Under the pieces are notes generated by a model. It did not search any database and had not been told where the DNA came from. It saw only the letters and a list, made by a program, of their open reading frames with translations. A program made the translations under genes and the position numbers. A stretch of DNA of 64,000 nt, taken from assembly GCF_018860365.1 (NCBI RefSeq), contig NZ_JAHKPO010000025.1, positions 1-64,000 on the forward strand. The letters are read 5' to 3'. Origin of the DNA: Arenibacter algicola (GTDB lineage Bacteria; Bacteroidota; Bacteroidia; Flavobacteriales; Flavobacteriaceae). Shown here piece after piece: positions 36,234 to 45,959 of this stretch; position 1 is the stretch's first letter; the number at the start of each line of letters is the position of its first letter.

Positions 36234-37208
36234 ATGAAAAAAAGCAATATTTCATTTATCATCATAGGTAAAAACGTAGGTGCCACCATTACTAAATGTA
36301 TTCAGAGCATTATTCATACTACCACAGTAAATTACATTTCAGATTATGAAATTATTTATGTCGATTCACGGAGCACAGATGACAGTATTGAACAGGTTCG
36401 CAAATTTAAAAATTGTGCAATTTTTATTATTAATGGGGACACCAACGCAGCCATTGCCCGTAATATTGGGGCAATAGAAGCTAAAAAAGAGGTGCTTTTC
36501 TTTATTGATGGAGACATGGAGATCATACCGGAAACTTTGCAATTGCTGTACTCACCCGAAAAAGGCCTGATACATGATTTTGTATCTGGTGATTTTGAAG
36601 ACCACTTTTATAATAATTCGGGCAACTTTGAAGGGTTTGAGAAAAGACACAATCTTGATAAAGACGTGTTTCAAAATACGACAGGCGGCTTATTTTTAAT
36701 AACCAAACGACTATGGCTTCAAATTGGTGGCATGCGTAACAAGTTTAGAATTGGGGAGGATTTTGATCTAGGCCTTAGATTAAGCGAAAAAGGCTACAAA
36801 TTATTACGAATAAAGGAGGTTTTAGCCAAACACCATACCGTATCTTACCACCGGAATGATAGATTGTGGGCTGATGTTATGAAAGGTGATTTTTTATATT
36901 ACAAAGCCCTGCTCTATCGCACACACATCTATAACAAGCTTATTTACAAATATTTAGCCAGAGAAGTGACCATGTTCTTTTTCATAATCACTTTATTTCT
37001 ATCAATTTACTTAAAGAACCCTGTGTTTTTAGGTGTTTACTTATTATTAGTGCTGGTAAAACTATTATACAAAAGGAAAAAGATTAAAGGAAATTTTTGG
37101 TCATTATATGTCCGCTATATTATATACGATGTAGGGTCCTTTTTAGGCTTTTTTCTATTTTGGCCAAAATCAAATTTCAAACTAGAATATGTTGAACTTA
37201 AAAAGTAA
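36234..37208 (+). CDS. Family 2 glycosyltransferase with C-terminal membrane segments
   Basis: A 324-residue GT-A-fold enzyme. The beginning NISFIIIGKNVGATITKCI, the YVDSRSTDDS nucleotide-binding region, the DGDMEI variant of the DxD metal motif (about residue 90) and a GEDFDLGLRL ED motif support GT2. Two or three hydrophobic segments follow residue 240 and would hold it at the inner membrane. Donor and acceptor are unknown. It follows the EpsG gene by a single base. Confidence 0.9.
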   Translation: MKKSNISFIIIGKNVGATITKCIQSIIHTTTVNYISDYEIIYVDSRSTDDSIEQVRKFKNCAIFIINGDTNAAIARNIGAIEAKKEVLFFIDGDMEIIPETLQLLYSPEKGLIHDFVSGDFEDHFYNNSGNFEGFEKRHNLDKDVFQNTTGGLFLITKRLWLQIGGMRNKFRIGEDFDLGLRLSEKGYKLLRIKEVLAKHHTVSYHRNDRLWADVMKGDFLYYKALLYRTHIYNKLIYKYLAREVTMFFFIITLFLSIYLKNPVFLGVYLLLVLVKLLYKRKKIKGNFWSLYVRYIIYDVGSFLGFFLFWPKSNFKLEYVELKK

Positions 37209-37229
37209 CGCAATACAATTGGGGTGGTT

Positions 37230-38240
37230 ATGAAAAAGGTAGTTTATTTCGGAAATAAGACTTCTGGGTTTCAAGGTACAAAAACTACTCTGGAAACCTT
37301 AGAACCTTTATTGTCCGAAATAGTGGACATAAAGTCGTATTCGCACAAAAAAAATAAACTGTTCAGATTATTGCATATGATTATGGGCTTTTTAAGGAAT
37401 GTAAATACTGCCGATTATATCATCATTGATGTGTATTCAAGTACTGCCTTACGCTACGCCGAAATAATTGGCTACCTGTCCCGGGTATTTAACAAAAATT
37501 ACATCTTGGTGCTCCATGGCGGTAACCTGCCCAAAGTATATGACAAACTAGAACAAAGAATAAACCGCTTGTTTGACGGTGCTAGGCATATTATAGCCCC
37601 CTCACATTATCTACAGAGCTTTTTTGAAAGCAAGGGGTTTACAGTGCAATTAATACCCAATGTTATTGAATTGGAGCAATATCCATATTTGAAACGTACA
37701 AAAATTCGCCCTAAAATATTGGCTTTAAGAGGTTTTAAACCGGTCTATAACCCTATGATGACGGTAAAGGCTATAAAAACCCTAAAAGAACAGGGAATCT
37801 CCCCGGAGTTAAGACTCTTGGCCAATAGTGATGAAGAGCACTACAATGAAGTACTAAATTACATTAAAGACAATAAGCTACAAGACTGTATAACAGTTTT
37901 ACCCAAACAAAAGAAAACGGTCTGGATCGAAGAATCCAAAAACTTTGACATTATGGTAAGTAATCCTATAATTGATAATACGCCAATTAGTATACTTGAG
38001 GGTATGGCACTCGGCATGTGTGTAATTACCACCAATGTTGGTGGTGTTCCTTATCTGGTAAAAGACGAGGAGGAGGTGCTGTATGTAGAATCAGATGATA
38101 GTAAGGGGCTTGCGGATAAAATTTCAGAATTGCTTACAGACAACAATATGGCAATTAAACTATCGACAAATGCGCGAAGAAAAGCGGAACAGTTTGATTG
38201 GATATCCGTCAAAACCTTATGGGAGAAATTATTATCTTAA
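37230..38240 (+). CDS. Family 4 glycosyltransferase
   Basis: The frame opens with a GTG at 37224, but ATG at 37230 (MKKVVYFGNK) is a better start, giving 336 residues. It is a GT-B enzyme: the N-terminal half contains VLHGGN and APSHYLQSFF, the C-terminal half NTPISILEGMALGMCVITTNVGGVP with the ExxxxxxxE-type donor site. The residues PIIDN are near the donor phosphate site. It adds one sugar of the repeat unit in the cytoplasm; the linkage is unknown. It lies 21 bp after the GT2 gene. Confidence 0.9.
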   Translation: MKKVVYFGNKTSGFQGTKTTLETLEPLLSEIVDIKSYSHKKNKLFRLLHMIMGFLRNVNTADYIIIDVYSSTALRYAEIIGYLSRVFNKNYILVLHGGNLPKVYDKLEQRINRLFDGARHIIAPSHYLQSFFESKGFTVQLIPNVIELEQYPYLKRTKIRPKILALRGFKPVYNPMMTVKAIKTLKEQGISPELRLLANSDEEHYNEVLNYIKDNKLQDCITVLPKQKKTVWIEESKNFDIMVSNPIIDNTPISILEGMALGMCVITTNVGGVPYLVKDEEEVLYVESDDSKGLADKISELLTDNNMAIKLSTNARRKAEQFDWISVKTLWEKLLS

Positions 38241-38284
38241 TGTATAATTAATTTAAAAGCTAAGACTAAAAGATAAACGGGTAT

Positions 38285-39598
38285 ATGTTAAGATATTCAA
38301 AATATCATGCAATGTTAAAAAAAGTGTTATTTAAATTCGGTGTTTTATTGAGAAATCCCTCGTTAGAAAATTACCTGTTATTTCTTAAAGAATCAGACCA
38401 TTGGACTGAAGAAAAACTAGTTGATTATCAGATTAATAAGTGTAAAGAATTTTTGGAATTTGCTTATAAATATTCCCCTTTTTACAAAGAAATTTTTGAT
38501 AAAAATGGGTTTAAACCAGCTGAATTCTGCGACTTAAAACAATTGAACCGACTACCTGCTATTTCTAAAGAAGAATTGATAAAGTATAACCAAGAAATTC
38601 AATCTAATTATCAATTCAAGAAGTTGTTCGTAGCAAGTACTTCGGGTACTTCAGGGCAGTTATTGAGGTTTTTGAAAAATGAGGAATGGGATTCCCACAC
38701 TAGGGCCGCCATCTTTAGAGGCTACACATGGTATAATGTAAAGCCATGGGATAGAAACGGCTACCTATGGGGGTATAATATAGACCCAAAAGCAGCTAGG
38801 AAAATTAAATTATTGGATTGGCTTCAGAATAGGTTTAGGTTATATACTTATAAATCAAAGGAAATTGAAAATTTTGCGCGTAAACTAAAAGGCGCCAAAT
38901 ACCTACACGGGTATTCTTCTGTGATCTATGAGGTGGCCAAACTGGTTAATAAATCAGGCTTAAAAATACCCCATAATCTTAAAATGATAAAAGGTACCTC
39001 AGAAAAAGTTTATGATAGTTATCAAGAAGAAGTTAAAAAGGCCTTTGGATTAAAAATGCTTATCGAATACGGTGCTTCGGAATCCGGCCTTATTGGTTTT
39101 GAATGTCCTCAAGGAAGTATTCATATAGCTATGGAAAACGTTATCATTGAAGAAGAAGATGGCGAAATATTGGTCACCAATTTGTTGTCAAGGTCGTTTC
39201 CTATTATTCGATATAAGCTAGGTGATAGTATAAAATTGGCGGACAGTGAATTTAAATGTTCCTGTGGCAGGTCACATGCGGTTATCTTGGACATACATGG
39301 ACGCTTAGGTGAAAAAATAATTGGTAAAACGCGTGAATTTCCAAGTGTGTTATTGAATATTTTTTTCAAGGGAATAACCAAAAATCATGGAATTTTATTG
39401 AACTACCAATTGCGGCAAAACTTTAAAGGACTCGTGGACATAGATATTGAGCAAGAAGAACATGGCAATGGACCTATACTGGAAAAAGAGCTCAAAAATT
39501 ACTTTAAAGATGATATTGAATTCACCATAAGGTATGGTCAGCACTTGCATAAAATGGATGGGAAACTTAAAAACTTTATCACCACTTTAAAAGATTAG
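38285..39598 (+). CDS. CapK/PaaK-like AMP-forming ligase family protein, copy 1
   Basis: A 437-residue phenylacetate-CoA-ligase-like (CapK) protein of the ANL superfamily. The phosphate loop is STSGTSGQ (about residue 118), followed by the conserved HGYSSVIYEVAKL, KGTSEKVYDSYQ, EYGASESGLIGFECP and DIHGRLGEKI blocks. The paralogue at 41469 starts MIHKLLFKLGVRLRNP, which aligns with an internal ATG at 38312 (MLKKVLFKFGV), so the true start may be 38312. CapK relatives occur in capsule loci of many bacteria; the chemistry is not established but activation of a carboxylate as acyl-AMP is expected of the fold. Confidence 0.88.
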   Translation: MLRYSKYHAMLKKVLFKFGVLLRNPSLENYLLFLKESDHWTEEKLVDYQINKCKEFLEFAYKYSPFYKEIFDKNGFKPAEFCDLKQLNRLPAISKEELIKYNQEIQSNYQFKKLFVASTSGTSGQLLRFLKNEEWDSHTRAAIFRGYTWYNVKPWDRNGYLWGYNIDPKAARKIKLLDWLQNRFRLYTYKSKEIENFARKLKGAKYLHGYSSVIYEVAKLVNKSGLKIPHNLKMIKGTSEKVYDSYQEEVKKAFGLKMLIEYGASESGLIGFECPQGSIHIAMENVIIEEEDGEILVTNLLSRSFPIIRYKLGDSIKLADSEFKCSCGRSHAVILDIHGRLGEKIIGKTREFPSVLLNIFFKGITKNHGILLNYQLRQNFKGLVDIDIEQEEHGNGPILEKELKNYFKDDIEFTIRYGQHLHKMDGKLKNFITTLKD

Positions 39599-39659
39599 GG
39601 TATTTTGATTGCGCACTTGCTATTAAAGAACTTTTTTATTTAAATTTTTAAAATTGGGA

Positions 39660-41312
39660 ATGAGAATAGGTTTATTGGTCAGGACACTTGAAGATTTGGA
39701 AAACTGGGAACTTCGGATAATTGAAGGAATCCGAAAGGATTCTAATCTTGAACTATTCCTATTAATTGAGGAGGATGAATGTATAGTAAGCAATACAAAA
39801 AGCAAATTTCCACAAAATAAAAAGCTTGGCACAACCAAGAAGAGTTGGGGAGAATTAATTATATACTTGCAGTTGTTTATAGAAAGGAAGTTCTTTTTTA
39901 AGAAAAACAATACGCAAAACAAACAAAGCGTCCTGGATTTCCTGAACACTTGTAAAACCATACACTTGGAAGTACTGGATGAAAATGGGATGGGTTGTTT
40001 TAAGACCTCAGATATAAAACAGATTGAGGAATACAAATTGGACCTACTGTTAAATCTCGGATTTCAAAACATCAATGTTGATATAACAAAAGTGGCATCA
40101 CACGGTGTTTGGTCCCTTATGCATTCAGAAGACTTATTAAACCATAAAGAATATATTGGTCTATATGAATTACTTAATATGGCACCGGCTATTGAGGTGA
40201 GATTGCAACAGACCAAGGCAAGCTCTAAAGGTATTCTCATAATTGACAGGGCGTTTTTTAGTCCACATTGGTCCTTGACAAAAACAACGGATGAAATTTT
40301 GGAAGGTTCTGTTTCTTTGATACTAAAAAACATAAGGTTACTAAGTAATGGAATTTCCATGACTGGAAAAGCATTGGGCAGTTCCAATTCCAAAGGTTCT
40401 TCCCTTAGATTGAAAGAAGTTATAAAATACTGCTTTAGTTTTTATTTCGCTATAGCTAAAAAGGTATACAAGACAGTAAATAGTACTTTATTCGGGGCTA
40501 ACTATCAATGTTGGAATTTGTTCTTGGCCAGCGGAGACTTTTTAAACACCGAACTAACTGGACTAAAGCCTGCAAAACCACCAAAAGATGAATTTTGGGC
40601 AGACCCTTTTCTTTTTCAGTATAACAACGAAAATTATGTTTTTTTTGAAACCTTTTGTTACAAAACCAAAAAAGGGAAACTTTCCTGTGGAATAATAGAG
40701 CAGGATAAAATAACCAATGTTGCGGATATTCTGGATTTGGAGTACCATTTGTCCTACCCCTTTGTTTTTGAAGAGGACGGAGAAATTTTTCTAATGCCGG
40801 AAACCATGGACAATAAAAGACTGGAGATTTATAGATGCACCCATTTCCCAACCAAATGGGAACTATATTCAACGGCCTTCGAAGGGGAATTGGTGGCAGA
40901 TGCCTCATTTTATAACGATAAGGAGGGCCAAAAGTGGTTGTTCATTAATAAAAAAGCAATCCGCACTGTACCCTTAAATAGTGAATTGTTTATTTACCAG
41001 GTAGATTCCGCTAAGCTCAACACCTTAATACCTCATGCGCAGAACCCTGTAATTATCGATTCTAGAAAAGGGAGAAATGGCGGGGCAATTTTTAGCTATA
41101 ACAACGAAATCTACAGGCCTTCCCAAAGAAATGAAGGCAGTGTTTACGGCAGGGCCTTAAACATCAACAAGATCAAGGAACTTACGATCCATTCCTATAA
41201 AGAAGAAAACACTAGAATTATTGAGCCCGATTTTCAGGAAGGATTAATTTCAATACATCATTTACATCAAATAAAAGATCAATTTGTTTTTGATGCCGCA
41301 TTCAAAAAGTAA
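39660..41312 (+). CDS. Formyltransferase-like / GINT1-N-type beta-propeller fusion protein
   Basis: The start is ATG 39660 rather than the upstream TTG (39654), giving 550 residues. Residues 1 to about 270 resemble a formyltransferase-fold domain (MRIGLLVRTLEDLENWELRI, HGVWSLMHSED, GLYELLNMAP). From about 295 the protein has the pattern FWADPFLFQYNNENYVFFET, EDGEIFLMPET, VADASFYND and GRNGGAIFSYNNEIYRPSQR, which matches the five-bladed propeller-like region named after glucosamine inositolphosphorylceramide transferase 1 (GINT1_N). Such fusions occur in bacterial polysaccharide loci. The substrate is unknown; formylation of an amino sugar is only a guess. It sits between the two CapK-like genes. 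Confidence 0.8.
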   Translation: MRIGLLVRTLEDLENWELRIIEGIRKDSNLELFLLIEEDECIVSNTKSKFPQNKKLGTTKKSWGELIIYLQLFIERKFFFKKNNTQNKQSVLDFLNTCKTIHLEVLDENGMGCFKTSDIKQIEEYKLDLLLNLGFQNINVDITKVASHGVWSLMHSEDLLNHKEYIGLYELLNMAPAIEVRLQQTKASSKGILIIDRAFFSPHWSLTKTTDEILEGSVSLILKNIRLLSNGISMTGKALGSSNSKGSSLRLKEVIKYCFSFYFAIAKKVYKTVNSTLFGANYQCWNLFLASGDFLNTELTGLKPAKPPKDEFWADPFLFQYNNENYVFFETFCYKTKKGKLSCGIIEQDKITNVADILDLEYHLSYPFVFEEDGEIFLMPETMDNKRLEIYRCTHFPTKWELYSTAFEGELVADASFYNDKEGQKWLFINKKAIRTVPLNSELFIYQVDSAKLNTLIPHAQNPVIIDSRKGRNGGAIFSYNNEIYRPSQRNEGSVYGRALNINKIKELTIHSYKEENTRIIEPDFQEGLISIHHLHQIKDQFVFDAAFKK

Positions 41313-41468
41313 AACTTATAGACCCCATAAAAAGAATGTTACCCATGATATCTAACATTGTAAATACCATAAACTTCCAACTAGTTCTGTCAGAAAGGAA
41401 AACTAACCTTGAATAAACCTTAATTAGAATACAAAATCCCCTAGGATAGGTGTTAAGCCACGAATAAT

Positions 41469-42752
41469 ATGATTCATAAGCTCCTTTTCAAACTTGGTGT
41501 CCGACTACGGAATCCATCATTATATAAATATCTCAATTTTTTGAAGCAATCGGATGGTTGGTCCAAGGAGGAACTGTTGGAATACCAGCTACATAAATGC
41601 AAAGAATTTTTGGAATTCGCCTACGAACACTCGGCATTTTACCAAACTACCTTTGATGACTATAATTTTAAGCCCTCAGAACTTAATGACTTGGAACAAT
41701 TGAAGCAGTTGCCCTCTATTTCCAAGATGACCCTGATAAGGTATAACAGACTAATACACTCCAATTACCCCTTTAAAAAATTATTTAAATCCTTAACTTC
41801 AGGCACTACCGGTGAGTCCTTGGAGTTCTTAAAAAATGAGGAATGGGATTCCTGTACTCGGGCTGCCATGTTTAGGGGATACAGCTGGTATGCTGTGCAT
41901 CCTGCAGATAAAAATGGGTATCTCTGGGGCTATAACATAGACCCAAATAAGGCTCAAAAAATTAAATGGCTAGATCGGCTACAGAACAGATTTAGAATAT
42001 TTTCCTATAGCCCCGAGGAAATTAAAAATTTCGCCAAGAATCTAAAGGGCGCTAAATACCTGCACGGATACTCCTCAATGATCTACGAAGTGGCCAAATT
42101 GGTGAACAGATCGGGACTAAAAATTGATCATGACCTTAAAATGATAAAAGGAACCTCCGAAATGATATTTGATGCCTATCAGCAAGAGGTCCAAAAAGCT
42201 TTTGGATTAAAAATTTTAAGCGAATATGGCTCTGCAGAATCCGGTATCATAGCCTTTGAATGCCCAAAAGGGAATATGCATATTGCCATGGAAAATGTTA
42301 TTGTAGAAGAAGAGGATGGTGAGATCTTGGTGACCAATATGTTATCCAAATCGTTTCCAATCATTAGGTACAGACTGGGTGATATGATAGAATTGGCGGG
42401 TAAGGATTTTAAATGTAATTGTGGTAGGGCCCATCCTGTTATTTTAAATATTAACGGACGGGTAGGTGTAAAAATAATCGGAAAAACACAGGAATTTCCA
42501 GGAAGGATGATTTACAATGTTATTAAAAACCTGTCCGTTGAACATGGCATTGTATTAAATTATCAGGCAAGACAGCACATCCAAGGTATTATTGATCTTT
42601 ATATAGAACAGACTGAGAAAGATTCCCAATGTATATTGGAAAAGGAATTGAAAAAGTATTTTAAGAATGATATCGATTTTAATATTTTTTATGGACAGAA
42701 CCTGCACAATATGGAAGAAAAACTAAACGACTTTATAACCACCATAGGATAA
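41469..42752 (+). CDS. CapK/PaaK-like AMP-forming ligase family protein, copy 2
   Basis: A 427-residue paralogue of the 38285-39598 product, aligning along the whole length without large gaps. The phosphate loop here is LTSGTTGES and the other blocks are kept (HGYSSMIYEVAKL, KGTSEMIFDAYQ, EYGSAESGIIAFECP, NINGRVGVKI). It comes after a 156-bp gap, with no sign of decay. The last base of its TAA stop is the A of the next ATG (TAATG), coupling it to the following GT2 gene. Both copies being intact implies two distinct substrates or acceptors. Confidence 0.88.
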   Translation: MIHKLLFKLGVRLRNPSLYKYLNFLKQSDGWSKEELLEYQLHKCKEFLEFAYEHSAFYQTTFDDYNFKPSELNDLEQLKQLPSISKMTLIRYNRLIHSNYPFKKLFKSLTSGTTGESLEFLKNEEWDSCTRAAMFRGYSWYAVHPADKNGYLWGYNIDPNKAQKIKWLDRLQNRFRIFSYSPEEIKNFAKNLKGAKYLHGYSSMIYEVAKLVNRSGLKIDHDLKMIKGTSEMIFDAYQQEVQKAFGLKILSEYGSAESGIIAFECPKGNMHIAMENVIVEEEDGEILVTNMLSKSFPIIRYRLGDMIELAGKDFKCNCGRAHPVILNINGRVGVKIIGKTQEFPGRMIYNVIKNLSVEHGIVLNYQARQHIQGIIDLYIEQTEKDSQCILEKELKKYFKNDIDFNIFYGQNLHNMEEKLNDFITTIG

Positions 42753-43528
42753 TGGAACCACATTTAATAAGCATAATAACCCCTGTACATAATTCGGCCC
42801 AATTTATTGAAGCAACATTGGATACGGTCTTACAACAAACCTATACCCACTGGGAAATGATTTTGATCGACGATTGTTCCGAGGACGCATCGGTGGCCAT
42901 TGTTGAAAAATTTATGCAAAGCGATGCCAGATTTAAACTAATAAGGAATTTGGAAAAATCGGGTCCTGGAATTACAAGGAACAAAGGTATTACAGCAGCC
43001 CAAGGCCAATTCATTACCTTTTTGGACAGCGATGATCTTTGGTTCCCCAATTTCTTGGAAACCTCGCTGAACACTTGTTTGGACAACAACTATGAATTTG
43101 TATTTTCATCTTATGAGCGAAAGGACGAGAACCTAAACCCTTTGATCAGTGATTTTATCGTCCCAAAAAAAGTTACTTATAACGACGTTTTAAAGTCTTG
43201 TCCAATATTATGCTCCAGTACGTTTTTAGACATTCGACGGATCGGTAAACACTATATGCCCAATTTAAAGAAACGACAGGATTGGTGTCTTTTTCTATCT
43301 GTTTTAAAAGAAGTAGAATATGCTCACGGCATTCAAAAGCCTATGGCAATTTATAGAATGCGAAAGGATTCTATCTCCAGGAACAAACTAAAACTAATCC
43401 CATATGTTTGGAAAGTGTATAGGGATGTAGAAAAACTTAGTTTGATACGATCTTTTTACCTATTAAATTTATGGTCCTTAAATGGATTTAAAAAGTACTA
43501 CGTAAAAACTCGGATTACCAAAAAATAA
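42752..43528 (+). CDS. Family 2 glycosyltransferase (short)
   Basis: A 258-residue GT-A enzyme opening with ISIITPVHNSAQFIEATLD, then LIDDCSEDAS, GPGITRNKGI and the metal motif LDSDDLW (about residue 90), and a final basic/hydrophobic tail. No membrane segment is evident beyond a short hydrophobic C-terminus. It overlaps the preceding stop by one base. Donor sugar unknown. Confidence 0.9.
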   Translation: MEPHLISIITPVHNSAQFIEATLDTVLQQTYTHWEMILIDDCSEDASVAIVEKFMQSDARFKLIRNLEKSGPGITRNKGITAAQGQFITFLDSDDLWFPNFLETSLNTCLDNNYEFVFSSYERKDENLNPLISDFIVPKKVTYNDVLKSCPILCSSTFLDIRRIGKHYMPNLKKRQDWCLFLSVLKEVEYAHGIQKPMAIYRMRKDSISRNKLKLIPYVWKVYRDVEKLSLIRSFYLLNLWSLNGFKKYYVKTRITKK

Positions 43529-43628
43529 AAGCAATCATAATAAAGCAAATTAGTATAATAGCAGAAATAATTAAGGATATTTGCAAATTCCTATTAACTC
43601 CGGTATGGAGTTTTAAATATGAATATAA

Positions 43629-45959
43629 ATGATGAAAGAATTGCCTAGAAATATAGAGCTTGTTGAAGAGGAGGAATCCTTTACATTAATGGAGAACATT
43701 AAGAAATACCTAAGGTATTGGCCTTGGTTTCTCCTTGCAATAATTGCATGCATTGGTATTGGATATGTTTATATGCGCTATGCTCCGGTTAAATATAATA
43801 CTGTAGCCAAGATCAAGATTATAGACGACACCAAGGAAGCCGATATAGCATCTGATGCCCTTGCCCTTTTGAGCAGGAACAATAAGATAAACCTAGAAAA
43901 TGAAATAGAGGTTTTAAAATCTTACCGTATTCTTAAACAAGTGGTAGAAGAGCATCACCTGGACATAGCCTATTATGAGGTGGGCAAAGTTAAATCTACC
44001 CAACTATGGGTTGCCCCCTTTATTGTGGAGAAACAAATTGAAGCAGATAGTGTTCAAACCCCATTGGTTTACGATATAACCATGGATGCCCAGGGCATGA
44101 GAATTACGGATGCAAATGACCAGGTCTTTACCCCAAATTTAAAGGAACCCGACTCGCCTACAGCCGGCCTCCCCTTTACAATAAAACTTCGTAATGGTAT
44201 GGAACCCAAGTTTTACGAGGGCACTAACTTTAGGGTGGTACTAAACCCTATAAAGAAGGTAATATTTCAATTAATAAACGATATACAAGTACAGGCCACC
44301 AGTAAGAGCAGTGAGATTTTATCTTTGTCTTTAATTGGAGGAAATATTGATAAAAATGAGGCCATTCTAAATACCCTGATCGAGAAATTTAACCGGGACG
44401 GGGTATTGGACAGGCAACTGGTGTCTAAACGAACCCTCGACTTTATAGACGAACGTTTTATATACCTCACCCAGGAGCTGGATTCTATTGAAGGCGGCAA
44501 GGAAAGCTTTAAACGTTCCAACAACCTCTCTTATATAGAAGCAGATGCGGGAGCAAGCTTATTAAAAAAGTCTGAAACGGAGGCCGAGGTAAATAAGTTG
44601 GAAAACCAGATTTCTATTTCCATTTTATTAAAGCAATCTGTAATCAACCAGATGGATTATGGTCTATTGCCTGCCAATATTGGGCTGGAAAATACAAGTC
44701 TTAATACTTTGGTCAGTGACTACAATAAACTCTCGTTGGATAGGGAGAAATTGTTACAAAACGTGGGTAAGGACCACCCTACCCTAGTTGCCCTTAACGA
44801 GCAATTGGAACGTGCCAAGGTCAACATCATTAAATCGGTGAACATCTATGAAACACAGTTAAAAAATTCGCTTCGTCAATTAAAGGAGGAAGAAAGTCGC
44901 GCAGGTTCACAATTTGCCCGTTTGCCGGAAAAGGAAAAAATGTTGCGTTCCATAGAACGGCAGCAGGACATTAAGGAAAATCTTTTTCTCTTGCTACTTC
45001 AAAAACGTGAGGAGGCCGCCATAAGCTACGCCGTAACAGCTCCGTCCGTAAAGATTGTAGATTATGGATTGACCAATAGTATCCCGGTATCGCCAAAGAA
45101 GATCATTGTGTATGCGCTTTCGTTGATAGCGGGCATGTTCCTGCCCTTTGTTGTACTGTATATCAGATTTACACTGGATACAAAAATCAGGAGCCGAAAG
45201 GATCTGGAAATTTTAAATCCAGAAATCCCTATTGCTGGAGAAATCCCATTGTTCAAGGGAACCAAAAGCTTTTTGGAAGTCAATGATCGCTCTATTTTGG
45301 CAGAATCCTTCAGTATTTTAGGTACTAACCTTAGTTACCTCCTGCCCGAAAACAAAGCTAAGGGGGGCCAAGTCATTGCGGTGACTTCCTCTGTTAAAGG
45401 CGAGGGAAAAACACTTTTGTCCAGCAATTTATCATTGGCCTATGCCAGTTTAAATAAAAAGGTTCTTTTGGTCGGTGCCGATTTAAGGAATCCCCAACTA
45501 CATACCTATTTTAACGGAAATAGCGGTCAAAAAGGCCTATCCAACTTCCTAAATGACCCTGGTATGAACTGGAAAGACTGCTTGGTAAAAGGTCCCGGCA
45601 ATAATGGCTCGCTTAATATATGCTTTGGAGGTCCCATACCCCCAAATGCCCCGGAATTGTTATCTAGCAAAGCTTTTGCCCAATTTCTGGAAAACGCAAA
45701 ACAAGAATTCGATTATATTATATTGGACACCGCTCCTACCATGTTGGTCTCGGATACACTTTTAATCTCAAAATTCGCCGATGCCACCCTATTTGTAACT
45801 CGTGCCGGCCTAACGGACAAGCGCCTCTTGGATTTCTCCAAAAGCCTGCACAAAACCAAAAAACTGAAAAACATGGCCTATGTGGTCAACGGTGTGGGCA
45901 ATGGCAAGGCCAAAGGCTATAACTATGGCTATGGTTATGGGTATGGGAGCGAGAAGTAA
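43629..45959 (+). CDS. Wzc-type polysaccharide co-polymerase with BY-kinase domain
   Basis: A 776-residue inner-membrane protein. TM1 at about residues 30-50 (WFLLAIIACIGIGYVYM), a Wzz-type periplasmic region with coiled-coil stretches (about 250-430), TM2 at about 495-515, then a cytoplasmic BY-kinase: Walker A SSVKGEGKTLL (about 585-595), Walker A' VLLVGADLR, Walker B YIILDTAP, and a Tyr-rich tail YNYGYGYGYG. The tail is the expected autophosphorylation cluster, with which these proteins regulate chain length and export. Its usual neighbour, the Wza exporter, is absent from this window. It ends the locus. Confidence 0.93.
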   Translation: MMKELPRNIELVEEEESFTLMENIKKYLRYWPWFLLAIIACIGIGYVYMRYAPVKYNTVAKIKIIDDTKEADIASDALALLSRNNKINLENEIEVLKSYRILKQVVEEHHLDIAYYEVGKVKSTQLWVAPFIVEKQIEADSVQTPLVYDITMDAQGMRITDANDQVFTPNLKEPDSPTAGLPFTIKLRNGMEPKFYEGTNFRVVLNPIKKVIFQLINDIQVQATSKSSEILSLSLIGGNIDKNEAILNTLIEKFNRDGVLDRQLVSKRTLDFIDERFIYLTQELDSIEGGKESFKRSNNLSYIEADAGASLLKKSETEAEVNKLENQISISILLKQSVINQMDYGLLPANIGLENTSLNTLVSDYNKLSLDREKLLQNVGKDHPTLVALNEQLERAKVNIIKSVNIYETQLKNSLRQLKEEESRAGSQFARLPEKEKMLRSIERQQDIKENLFLLLLQKREEAAISYAVTAPSVKIVDYGLTNSIPVSPKKIIVYALSLIAGMFLPFVVLYIRFTLDTKIRSRKDLEILNPEIPIAGEIPLFKGTKSFLEVNDRSILAESFSILGTNLSYLLPENKAKGGQVIAVTSSVKGEGKTLLSSNLSLAYASLNKKVLLVGADLRNPQLHTYFNGNSGQKGLSNFLNDPGMNWKDCLVKGPGNNGSLNICFGGPIPPNAPELLSSKAFAQFLENAKQEFDYIILDTAPTMLVSDTLLISKFADATLFVTRAGLTDKRLLDFSKSLHKTKKLKNMAYVVNGVGNGKAKGYNYGYGYGYGSEK

